Source of the DNA: UBA699 sp050261915
GTDB lineage: Bacteria > Bacillota > Clostridia > Clostridiales > Clostridiaceae
Assembly (NCBI GenBank): GCA_050261915.1
Contig: JBLNDT010000039.1
Coordinates: 1 to 7,113, forward strand
Reading direction: 5' to 3'
DNA length: 7,113 bases
A model generated the notes under the pieces. The model did not search any database, had not been told where the DNA came from, and saw only the letters and a list, made by a program, of their open reading frames with translations. Of the stretch, positions 1 through 5,998 are shown one piece after another. How positions within the stretch are numbered: the first letter of the stretch is position 1; each line of letters starts with the position of its first letter. A program made the translations under genes and the position numbers.

Positions 1-290
1 GGTATTATATTTAATTTCATAATAATATCAAGGAACCAGCCTATTAGCACCATGTTTAAAATTGTACCAAGACCAAGCTTTTCTCCAAGCATTATTGTTA
101 TTACTCCAATAACCAATCCAGTAAGAATTGAAGCGGTTCCAATGCTCATTCCAGCAGCTTTTCCAAGTCCAACATGAAAAACATCCCAGGGAGCATACCC
201 TATATGGGCACTCATAGTAACAACAATCCCAACTGAATAGAGAAAAAGTCCTAATATCAAACGTAATAAACGGATTGAAAATTGTTTCAT
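1..290 (-). CDS. YczE/YitT-like integral membrane protein, N-terminal part
   Basis: Only the first 96 codons are visible; the gene runs off the left edge. The ATG (complement of 288-290) is preceded by AAAGGAG (complement of 299-305), a strong ribosome binding site 8 nt away. The translation begins MKQFSIRLLRLILGLFLYSV and shows three hydrophobic segments, at about residues 8-29, 47-68 and 75-92. Between the first two lies GYAPWDVFHVGLGK (31-44), resembling the conserved 'PWDV-H-GL' stretch of the YczE membrane family. Proteins of this family are polytopic and of unknown or poorly defined function, possibly transport. A divergent MocR-type regulator next door is typical, as with yczE/ycxD in Bacillus subtilis, and implies control by that regulator. 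Substrate cannot be told from the sequence. Family assignment is fairly secure; function is not. Confidence 0.85.
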   Translation of the reverse strand, partial: MKQFSIRLLRLILGLFLYSVGIVVTMSAHIGYAPWDVFHVGLGKAAGMSIGTASILTGLVIGVITIMLGEKLGLGTILNMVLIGWFLDIIMKLNII

Positions 291-306
291 AATAAAATCT
301 CCTTTA

Positions 307-318
307 AAATTGTATGAC
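307..318 (+). repeat. Candidate MocR-binding box 1 (AAATTGTATGAC)
   Basis: This 12-mer recurs as an exact inverted copy at 422-433 and as a 10/12 direct copy at 338-349. It sits just upstream of the ribosome binding site of the YczE-like gene. It starts 31 bp, about three helical turns, before the direct copy. MocR-type regulators such as GabR and PdxR are known to bind spaced direct repeats, so this is a good operator candidate. The repeats are seen directly; binding is inferred. Confidence 0.6.
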
Positions 319-337
319 TAAAAATTAAGTGATATTA

Positions 338-349
338 TAAATGTATGAC
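338..349 (+). repeat. Candidate MocR-binding box 2 (TAAATGTATGAC)
   Basis: This is a direct copy of the 307-318 box, with the core TGTATGAC (342-349) intact and two mismatches upstream. It overlaps the alternative minus-strand -10 (339-334). Occupancy here together with box 1 would affect transcription of the YczE-like gene. Confidence 0.55.
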
Positions 350-380
350 CTTTATTTATTAAAAGGGTGTATTTAACTTT

Positions 381-408
381 ATTATATAATTAATAACAGC
401 TAAGTCAA
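381..408 (-). promoter_or_regulatory. Probable promoter of the YczE-like gene, with a -10 shared by both strands
   Basis: Reading the minus strand, TTGACT (408-403) is followed after 16 nt by TATAAT (386-381), a near-consensus sigma-A promoter facing the YczE-like gene. It would start transcription near 374 and give a leader of about 84 nt. The -10 lies in the perfect palindrome ATTATATAAT (381-390), so TATAAT is also present on the plus strand at 385-390, facing the MocR gene. The plus-strand copy lacks a recognisable -35 at 16-18 nt (362-367 is AAAGGG), so that direction would be weak or activator-dependent. A second minus-strand TATAAT at 339-334 is an alternative, with a poorer -35 (TTAATA, 362-357). 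Confidence 0.55.
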
Positions 409-421
409 TGGACTATTGTTT

Positions 422-433
422 GTCATACAATTT
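422..433 (-). repeat. Candidate MocR-binding box 3 (inverted copy)
   Basis: GTCATACAATTT is the exact reverse complement of the 307-318 box. It lies between the plus-strand TATAAT (385-390) and the AAAGGAG ribosome binding site (437-443) of the MocR gene. A regulator bound here would be placed to repress its own gene. No other full copy was noticed elsewhere in the window. Confidence 0.55.
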
Positions 434-450
434 GAAAAAGGAGAAGAACC

Positions 451-1830
451 ATGTGGAATCCTAAAATTATAAATACTGATAAAGTGTTATATGTTGCAAT
501 AGCAGATGCAATCGAAAGAGATGTTCAGCTTGGTGTTCTTAAGCCAGGTGAAAGAATGCCTCCTCAGCGATCTCTTGCCAAGATAATAGGAGTTAATCTA
601 ACTACAATTTCAAGAGCGTATAAGGAAGCAGAAAACAGAGGACTGATTTCAGGTGCTGTAGGAAGTGGAACTTATGTAAAGCGAAATGAAAAAGAAGAAA
701 CTTCTTTGCCTGGGCTTCTTAACAGGGATGATGAAATTATTGAGCTTGGTTTGGTAGGTTCTACAAAGGTGGAAGGGTATGATTTATCAAACCTGCTTAT
801 TTCTATTGCAGAAAATGAGATAATGGAATTACTTTTTGATTATATACCAAGTCAAGGTCTTAGAAGACATAGAGAAGTTGCTTCGATATGGATAAAGCAA
901 TATGGATTAGAGGCGGATGCTAACCGCATTGTGATATGTGCAGGAGCTACCCATGCAATTAACTGCTGCTTGATGGGAGTTTTTGAACCAGGAGATAGAA
1001 TAGCAGTAGATTCACTTACCTTCAGCGGTTTCAAGAATGCTGCCAAGCTTTGCCAGATTAAACTTGAACCTATTGAAATGGATTCAGAGGGGATGATTCC
1101 TGAAAGTCTTGAAAGTGCGTGCAAAAAATCTCAAATAAAAGGAATTTATCTTATGCCAAATATGCAGAACCCAACAGCTACTGCTATGTCGGTTAAGCGA
1201 AAAAGGGCTATTGCAGACATAATACTTAGATATGAATTAGTTTTAATTGAAGATGATATATATAATTTTACAAATAGTACTGAAAGGACAGCCCTTACTA
1301 CGCTTGTACCTGATAACGGTATTTTTATCTGCGGTATGTCAAAAGCTCTCCTACCTGGACTTAGAATTGCAATTACTGCTGTGCCGGATAGATTTTTATG
1401 TAAATTTACTCAGACTGTTACAAATACGGTTTGGATGGCCCCGGCTATTAGCGCAGAGCTTGTGACACGCTTAATCGAAAGCGGCAGGGCTTTGGAAATA
1501 ATAAATAAGAAAAGGAAGGTTATTGAGAGAAGGCTCAAAACAGCAAAAAATATACTTAAGGATTTTTCCTTTAAAACTACTGAAAACAGTATGTTCTTAT
1601 GGCTTAACCTTCCAAAGGGCTGGTCCTCAGCTGATTTTGAAAATATTGCTTTGATGGAAAAAGTAAGAGTAATATCAGCCCATAAATTTTATGTAGGAAA
1701 CCAACTGCCTCCAAATTCAGTGAGAATTTCTCTAGGTATGGTAAAAAATGATGAGCAGCTAATAAAGGGTCTTAATATATTAGTCAGGATATTGAAGCAG
1801 TATCCCTTGCTCACAGCACCAGTAATGTAG
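451..1830 (+). CDS. MocR-family transcriptional regulator (GntR helix-turn-helix fused to aminotransferase fold)
   Basis: This 459-residue protein has a GntR-type winged helix at its N-terminus (about 10-78; recognition region 'RSLAKIIGVNLTTISRAYKEA', then 'GSGTYV'). A class I/II aminotransferase-like domain follows (about 105-455). The PLP pocket appears intact: Asn240 in PNMQNPT, the Asp269-Ile-Tyr271 pair, Lys298 in GMSKALLPGLR as the likely Schiff-base lysine, and Arg425 in VRISLG. MocR proteins bind PLP, or a PLP-amino-acid adduct, and act as cytoplasmic dimeric DNA-binding regulators rather than enzymes. The start is set by AAAGGAG (437-443), 7 nt before the ATG. The gene is divergent from the YczE-like gene and shares its repeat-bearing intergenic region, so that gene and itself are the likely targets. 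The effector is unknown. Its codons look visibly less AT-biased than those of the downstream operon. Confidence 0.93.
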   Translation: MWNPKIINTDKVLYVAIADAIERDVQLGVLKPGERMPPQRSLAKIIGVNLTTISRAYKEAENRGLISGAVGSGTYVKRNEKEETSLPGLLNRDDEIIELGLVGSTKVEGYDLSNLLISIAENEIMELLFDYIPSQGLRRHREVASIWIKQYGLEADANRIVICAGATHAINCCLMGVFEPGDRIAVDSLTFSGFKNAAKLCQIKLEPIEMDSEGMIPESLESACKKSQIKGIYLMPNMQNPTATAMSVKRKRAIADIILRYELVLIEDDIYNFTNSTERTALTTLVPDNGIFICGMSKALLPGLRIAITAVPDRFLCKFTQTVTNTVWMAPAISAELVTRLIESGRALEIINKKRKVIERRLKTAKNILKDFSFKTTENSMFLWLNLPKGWSSADFENIALMEKVRVISAHKFYVGNQLPPNSVRISLGMVKNDEQLIKGLNILVRILKQYPLLTAPVM

Positions 1831-1863
1831 CAGATAGGTTTCAAAAGTGCGCTTTGCCTCCAA

Positions 1864-1905
1864 CAAAACCACCACAATATTTATTTAAGTATTGTGGTGG
1901 TTTTG
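1864..1905 (+). terminator. Rho-independent terminator after the MocR gene
   Basis: A perfect 16-bp stem (1864-1879 pairs with 1890-1905) surrounds a 10-nt loop. The arms read CAAAACC... and ...GGTTTTG, so the T-run is partly inside the stem and only TTTTG closes the hairpin. It begins 33 nt after the MocR stop. The A-run on the 5' side makes it roughly symmetrical, so it could also stop transcription from the other strand, though no minus-strand gene lies to the right. The rest of 1831-2055 has no gene. Confidence 0.85.
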
Positions 1906-1978
1906 TAGATTGGAGAAATCTTAAGAATAGCCTCATAGCTGTTTCTATAACAGAAAAAAATATAAAAGATTAAAATTT

Positions 1979-2000
1979 TCGTAAGAAAAAAGTAAAAAAT
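1979..2000 (+). promoter_or_regulatory. VanR-box-like tandem operator upstream of the hydrolase operon
   Basis: TCGTAAGAAA (1979-1988) matches all nine specified bases in the first part of the consensus I recall for enterococcal VanR, TCGTANGAAANTT; the final TT is AA here. Exactly 11 bp after GTAAGAAA (1981-1988) comes GTAAAAAA (1992-1999). That makes a direct repeat with the one-turn spacing typical of tandem OmpR/PhoB winged-helix binding. The site ends about 22 nt before a likely -10 and takes the place of a -35, as at an activator-dependent promoter. The downstream operon encodes a VanR-like regulator, which supports autoregulation. The A-rich second half-site is weak evidence alone. Confidence 0.6.
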
Positions 2001-2022
2001 AAAATATTGTATTCATGTAAGA

Positions 2023-2028
2023 TTTAAT
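2023..2028 (+). promoter_or_regulatory. Likely -10 element of the hydrolase-VanR/VanS-like operon
   Basis: TTTAAT matches TATAAT at five of six positions. No acceptable -35 lies 16-18 nt upstream (2000-2005 is TAAAAT), but the VanR-box-like repeat ends at 2000, so an activator could replace it. Transcription would start near 2035, giving a leader of about 20 nt before the ATG at 2056. TAAGAT (2018-2023) is a weaker alternative. Confidence 0.35.
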
Positions 2029-2040
2029 TATGAAAAAGTT

Positions 2041-2046
2041 AAGGAG
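2041..2046 (+). promoter_or_regulatory. Ribosome binding site that fixes the hydrolase start
   Basis: AAGGAG lies 9 nt before the ATG at 2056. The in-frame TTG at 2047 touches this sequence directly and cannot be used with it, so the ATG three codons later is the start. Confidence 0.85.
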
Positions 2047-2055
2047 TTGAATCTT

Positions 2056-4023
2056 ATGAATACAACATTAAAAAAATCAGGGAAAGTAATAGGGTTATTA
2101 TTAATTATTATTACAGTTTCAGTTTCATTAAGTAATAACTTTGTTTTAAAAGAAGTAAAAGCACAGGAACAATCTAAACAGGTGCATGGAGTTATAAGTA
2201 ATAATGAGGATATTAAGAGTTTTATGAATAAATACTTCAATGAGGGAATAAAAAAGTATTTAGTGCCAGGAGCATCTGTTGTTGTAGTTAAGGATAATAA
2301 AGAAGTATTTAAGATGGGCTATGGTTATAGCAATTTAGAATCTAAAGCACTAGTTGATCCAGATAAAACAAGTTTTCCTGCATGTTCTGTTAGTAAGTTA
2401 TTTACAGCAACAGCTATAATGCAGTTATATGAAGAAGGGAAAATAGATTTAGATAGAAATATTAATGATTATATAAGTCCATATAAAGTTATTAATAAGT
2501 ATGATAAGCCTGTTACTTGTAGAAATTTATTAACCCATTCAAGCGGACTTGATGAATCAAGTGAACTTAATGGAACTACAACTGATGAGAAATCCATAAA
2601 ATCGCAAGAATATTTTATGGGTACTCACACACCCATTGTTGTTGGGGAGCCGAATACTATTAGTAGATATTCAAATGAGGGTTATAATCTTTTGGGGTAT
2701 ATAGTTGAAAAAGTTTCTGGAGGTAGTTATGAGGAATATGTGAAAGAAAAAATATTAAAACCATTAAGTATGGATAATAGCTCAGTTAGGATAAAAAGTA
2801 ATTACACGGCTATAGGCTATACATATGATGGTGATAACTATGTTGCCAATCCTTTGCCATATCAATATACTTCAGGTTCATCTGGAATAATCGCCACGGC
2901 TAGAGATATGGAGAATTTTATTATTGCGAATTTAAATAATGGACAGTTTAAAAATAACAGTATTTTAAGTAAAAATACATTAACTTTGATGCACAACAAA
3001 CAATTTTCTAATTCTGAGGATTTACCAGGAATGGGATTTGGGTTTATTAGAGGTTATAGAAATGGTCAAGAAATAATAAAGCATGAAGGAGCTTTGGCAG
3101 CTGGATACACTACTACATTATTTTTAGTTCCAAAGGATAATTTAGGAGTATATGTTGCAACTAATTCATTAAGTGCACTTCCCTTCGATTTTGAAGAGGA
3201 ATTTCTAAATTATTTTTATCCTGAAAATAATGATAAATTTTATGCTGCTGAAAAAAATGTGAGCAAAGATTATAGTAAATATGAAGGAACTTACAGAAGT
3301 TATGATGGAACATCGAAAACTAATATTATGAAATTAAATGTACTTTTTGATTCTTCAATGGATATGGCGATTAAAGACAATAAGGATGGAACATTAAATC
3401 TACATGAATTCACATTAGCTAAAAAAGATATTACAACCAAACTTGTTGAAATAAAAAATGGAGTGTTTTTGAGAGAAGATGGGAGAGGGGAATTTGTTTT
3501 TAGAGCTGATGAGAAAGGATATGTAAAGTATGCATTTAACGATGTAAGTGAAAATTCCTTCGAAAAGATAAAATTTTATGATGAGAGAGGATTTATTATA
3601 ACAGCCTTAGGTACTTCAATATTTATATTTATTATAAATGCAATTTTATTAGTGATATTGTTCATTAAAAGAAAAAATAAAAAATATAGTGAGTTAGAAA
3701 TACCGAGAGCTATCAAAATTCTCAAGTTTTCAAACATATTTATAGAAATATTTAACAGCATTGGAATATTAGGAACAATAATTTTAGCAGTAATTATGAT
3801 TTATAATAATGATTCCAGTTTTATATATTTAATTTACTTTTTTTTAAGTATGTTAATTATAGCAACCATAGGGGCTGTTTTTAATTTAGTTTTATCAATT
3901 TATTTTTTATTTAAGCGGAATGTATCAATAAGAATAAAAGTGTACTGTATATTTTTAAATATATCAAATTTAACTTTTATATGGTTCTTATACTACTTTA
4001 ATCTTTTAGGCTATAAAATATAG
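2056..4023 (+). CDS. Secreted, membrane-anchored serine hydrolase of the beta-lactamase/PBP fold (peptidase S12-like)
   Basis: 655 residues from the ATG at 2056. A signal peptide (about 1-36, lysines then a hydrophobic core, likely cut after VKA36) sends the catalytic domain outside the membrane. That domain (about 50-390) carries the family motifs: Ser111-Val-Ser-Lys114 (SxxK nucleophile), Tyr205-Ser-Asn207 and His343-Glu-Gly345 at the KTG position. Residues about 400-500 look like the beta-rich extension common after such domains. The C-terminus has about four membrane helices (513-536, 559-583, 588-618, 628-648), with KRKNKK and KRNVSIRIK loops placed inside by the positive-inside rule. 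The family includes D,D-peptidases, beta-lactamases, esterases and ClbP/ZmaM-type maturation peptidases; the exact substrate is not readable. First gene of an operon, 40 nt ahead of the VanR-like gene, so a cell-wall or antibiotic-response role is likely. Confidence 0.88.
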   Translation: MNTTLKKSGKVIGLLLIIITVSVSLSNNFVLKEVKAQEQSKQVHGVISNNEDIKSFMNKYFNEGIKKYLVPGASVVVVKDNKEVFKMGYGYSNLESKALVDPDKTSFPACSVSKLFTATAIMQLYEEGKIDLDRNINDYISPYKVINKYDKPVTCRNLLTHSSGLDESSELNGTTTDEKSIKSQEYFMGTHTPIVVGEPNTISRYSNEGYNLLGYIVEKVSGGSYEEYVKEKILKPLSMDNSSVRIKSNYTAIGYTYDGDNYVANPLPYQYTSGSSGIIATARDMENFIIANLNNGQFKNNSILSKNTLTLMHNKQFSNSEDLPGMGFGFIRGYRNGQEIIKHEGALAAGYTTTLFLVPKDNLGVYVATNSLSALPFDFEEEFLNYFYPENNDKFYAAEKNVSKDYSKYEGTYRSYDGTSKTNIMKLNVLFDSSMDMAIKDNKDGTLNLHEFTLAKKDITTKLVEIKNGVFLREDGRGEFVFRADEKGYVKYAFNDVSENSFEKIKFYDERGFIITALGTSIFIFIINAILLVILFIKRKNKKYSELEIPRAIKILKFSNIFIEIFNSIGILGTIILAVIMIYNNDSSFIYLIYFFLSMLIIATIGAVFNLVLSIYFLFKRNVSIRIKVYCIFLNISNLTFIWFLYYFNLLGYKI

Positions 4024-4063
4024 TATAATATGGACAAGTATTGAATAAGGGGACAAATAGTAT

Positions 4064-4759
4064 ATGTTTAACATTTTAATTATGGATGATGAGGCTGAAA
4101 TAGTAGAACTTATAGAAGTATATTTAATTAATGATGGTTATAAGGTTTTTAAAGCCTATAATGGTTTTGAAGGAATCAAAATAATAAATGATGAGAATAT
4201 TCAACTTGTTATTTTAGATATAATGATGCCAAATATGGATGGATATGAAGTATGTATGAAAATACGAAAACATTACAATATACCAATAATAATGCTAAGT
4301 GCTAAAAGTCAGGATATGGACAAGATACAAGGCTTATCAATTGGAGCAGATGATTATATGGTAAAACCGTTTAATCCTATGGAACTTGTTGCAAGAGTTA
4401 AATCTCAAATAAGAAGATATGTCTTTCTAAATGAAAAAGGCAATAAAACTATAGATGTTGATATTGTTGTAATTAAAGATATAGCTATAAACAAAAAAAA
4501 TCACAAAGTATCTCAATTAGGTAAAGAATTAAAATTGACTCCAATAGAATATGAGATTTTGTTACTATTAGCAAATAATTTAGGTAAAGTATTTAGTGCT
4601 GAGGAAATATTCAAAGAAGTTTGGAAAGAGAAATACCTTGAAGGAAATAATACTGTTATGGTTCATATATGGAGGCTCAGAGAAAAAATAGAAACTAACC
4701 CTAAGGAGCCAAAGGTTATAGAAACAGTATGGGGAGTTGGATATAAAATTGAAGAGTAA
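4064..4759 (+). CDS. VanR-like response regulator (OmpR/PhoB family)
   Basis: 231 residues. The receiver domain (about 1-118) has the acidic pair Asp8-Asp9, phospho-acceptor Asp52 in VILDIMMP, Ser79 and Lys101 in the KPF motif. A winged-helix DNA-binding domain follows (about 130-229), with 'LTPIEYEILLLLANN' and the terminal 'ETVWGVGYKIEE'. By memory of the sequences it closely resembles enterococcal VanR, including IPIIMLSAK, GADDYMVKPF and TVWGVGYKIE. Once phosphorylated by the adjacent kinase it should dimerise and activate transcription; the repeat at 1979-2000 is the obvious target. The start ATG has AAGGGG (4047-4052) 11 nt upstream. Its end overlaps the kinase start, implying translational coupling. 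No vanH, ligase or vanX gene is visible, so glycopeptide resistance should not be assumed. Confidence 0.95.
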   Translation: MFNILIMDDEAEIVELIEVYLINDGYKVFKAYNGFEGIKIINDENIQLVILDIMMPNMDGYEVCMKIRKHYNIPIIMLSAKSQDMDKIQGLSIGADDYMVKPFNPMELVARVKSQIRRYVFLNEKGNKTIDVDIVVIKDIAINKKNHKVSQLGKELKLTPIEYEILLLLANNLGKVFSAEEIFKEVWKEKYLEGNNTVMVHIWRLREKIETNPKEPKVIETVWGVGYKIEE

Positions 4760-5840
4760 AAGTATAAAGTATAACGTAACTATCAATTTTTTTCTCAGCG
4801 GAGTTCAGGCATTTATAATGACCATGATATTATTTATTTTAGGTTTTGGAATAGTACATATTTTAGATAAAAGCCTTTATATAAGTTTTACCAATGCCTA
4901 TAACAATAATAGGACAGTTATGACAATATGTACTTTAGTTATTTTATTCGTATTTATATGTTTGATGTGTTTTATATTTATAAAAAAGATGAACAAGATT
5001 ACTGATTATATAGAAGAAATTTCAAAAGTATTAAATTTAGTTTCTACAGGGAACATGTGTGTTACTATTCCTATTAGAAGGAAAGATGAACTTGGAGTTT
5101 TAGCAAGTAATGTAAATAAAATGGCTTACAATTTAAATGAATTAATAATAAAAGAAAGGGAATGGGAAAATCATAAGAATAATTTGATAACTAATTTATC
5201 ACATGATTTAAGAACTCCATTAACTTCAATTCTTGGATTCCTAGAATTAATAGAAAAAGGTATTACTAATGATGAAAAGTTAAAATATTATTGTAATATC
5301 TCATTGGAGAAAGCTAAAAAATTGAAATGTTCAATAGATCAGCTTTTTCAGTTCACTAAAATAAATAATGCAGATTTGAAGTTGAATAAAATTGAAATAG
5401 GAGTAGAAGAATTAATTGAACAAGTAACTATGGGATTTATACCAGTTTTTGAAGATAATTATATGCAATATAGAATAAACTCAAAAAGCAAAGGGTTAAA
5501 AATAAATGCAGACCCTATTTTATTAGTTAGGGCATTTGAAAATATAATAAGTAATACCATTAAGTACGCTAGTGAAGGGAAATATTTGGATATAATTATA
5601 GATAAAGAAAATGATGTAGCTATCGTTAAGTTTATAAATTATGGAGAACAAATAAGACAAGATGATTTAACGAACTTGTTTAATAAATTCTATAGGGTAG
5701 AAAAATCTTGTGACAAAAGGGAAGGAACAGGATTAGGTCTAGCAATTGTGAAAACAGTAATGGAATTACATTCGGGAGAGATAAATGTTATAAGTTCTAA
5801 ACAAGAAACTCAATTTGAATTAAAATTACCTATTCAATAA
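4749..5840 (+). CDS. VanS-like sensor histidine kinase with a very short external loop
   Basis: There is no ATG at the front of the frame. TTG at 4749 lies 12 nt after GGGGAG (4731-4736) and gives 363 residues; TTG at 4737 (367 residues) abuts that sequence, although VanS of the VanA cluster is annotated from the equivalent codon (MVIKLKNKK, compare MDIKLKSKS here). Numbering below is from 4749. Helix 1 spans about 12-39, then a loop of only about 18 residues, then helix 2 at about 58-80. A HAMP linker follows (about 80-135), then the H-box LSHDLRTP with His152, N-box Asn269, a G1 box of the NYGEQI form, the F-box FNKFYRVEKS and the G2 box GTGLGLA (326-332). All ATP-binding and phosphotransfer motifs are present, so it should be active. 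The short loop suggests it senses within the membrane or through a partner protein. Confidence 0.93.
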   Translation: MKSKSIKYNVTINFFLSGVQAFIMTMILFILGFGIVHILDKSLYISFTNAYNNNRTVMTICTLVILFVFICLMCFIFIKKMNKITDYIEEISKVLNLVSTGNMCVTIPIRRKDELGVLASNVNKMAYNLNELIIKEREWENHKNNLITNLSHDLRTPLTSILGFLELIEKGITNDEKLKYYCNISLEKAKKLKCSIDQLFQFTKINNADLKLNKIEIGVEELIEQVTMGFIPVFEDNYMQYRINSKSKGLKINADPILLVRAFENIISNTIKYASEGKYLDIIIDKENDVAIVKFINYGEQIRQDDLTNLFNKFYRVEKSCDKREGTGLGLAIVKTVMELHSGEINVISSKQETQFELKLPIQ

Positions 5841-5851
5841 TAAATTGTAAC

Positions 5852-5890
5852 GACTGTACCAGTGAATGCAACTGGTACAGTCTTTTTCTT
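5852..5890 (+). terminator. Strong rho-independent terminator closing the kinase operon
   Basis: A perfect 12-bp stem (GACTGTACCAGT, 5852-5863, with 5871-5882) and a 7-nt loop (GAATGCA) are followed by TTTTTCTT (5883-5890). It lies 11 nt after the kinase stop and separates the operon from the TetR gene. Confidence 0.95.
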
Positions 5891-5909
5891 ATGTTTATTA
5901 AAAAAATCA

Positions 5910-5937
5910 TTGACAATCGACAATTTACTGGTAATAT
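5910..5937 (+). promoter_or_regulatory. Probable promoter of the TetR-HXXEE unit
   Basis: A consensus -35, TTGACA (5910-5915), is followed after 16 nt by TAATAT (5932-5937), four of six matches, within an AT-rich run that also offers TATATA and TATAAA at longer spacing. It lies just after the operon terminator and upstream of the TetR start at 5999. The -35 is convincing; the exact -10 is not. Confidence 0.55.
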
Positions 5938-5953
5938 ATAAACTATACAGTTA

Positions 5954-5965
5954 AACCAAATGGTT
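5954..5965. promoter_or_regulatory. Candidate TetR operator palindrome
   Basis: AACCA-AA-TGGTT is an inverted repeat with perfect 5-bp arms and a 2-nt centre. It lies just downstream of the probable promoter and 33 nt before the TetR start, a usual place for an autoregulatory TetR operator. A looser inverted pair, ATCGACAATT (5916-5925) and AATTGTTGAT (5972-5981), one mismatch, flanks it. Binding is inferred from position and symmetry. Confidence 0.45.
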
Positions 5966-5998
5966 GAAATTAATTGTTGATTTAAATGAGAGGTAGTT

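Noticed and set aside
1939..1953. Small inverted repeat CTGTT-TCTAT-AACAG in the 1906-2055 spacer
   Set aside because: A five-bp stem in AT-rich DNA is expected by chance, and no second copy or link to a promoter element was found.
2047..2055. An upstream TTG start for the hydrolase gene
   Set aside because: It touches the AAGGAG ribosome binding site at 2041-2046 with no spacing; the ATG at 2056 is correctly placed.
4024..4029. TATAAT just after the hydrolase stop, as an internal promoter for the VanR-like gene
   Set aside because: No recognisable -35 lies 16-18 nt upstream (4001-4006 is ATCTTT), and such hexamers are common in DNA this AT-rich.
5637..5654. Apparently degenerate kinase G1 box (NYGEQI rather than DxGxG)
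   Set aside because: An N-x-G variant is usual in VanS-like kinases as I recall, and the N, F and G2 boxes are intact, so this is not evidence of inactivity.
2056..5840. A vancomycin-resistance gene cluster
   Set aside because: Only the regulatory pair is Van-like. No VanH dehydrogenase, D-Ala-D-Lac or D-Ala-D-Ser ligase, or VanX is present in the window.
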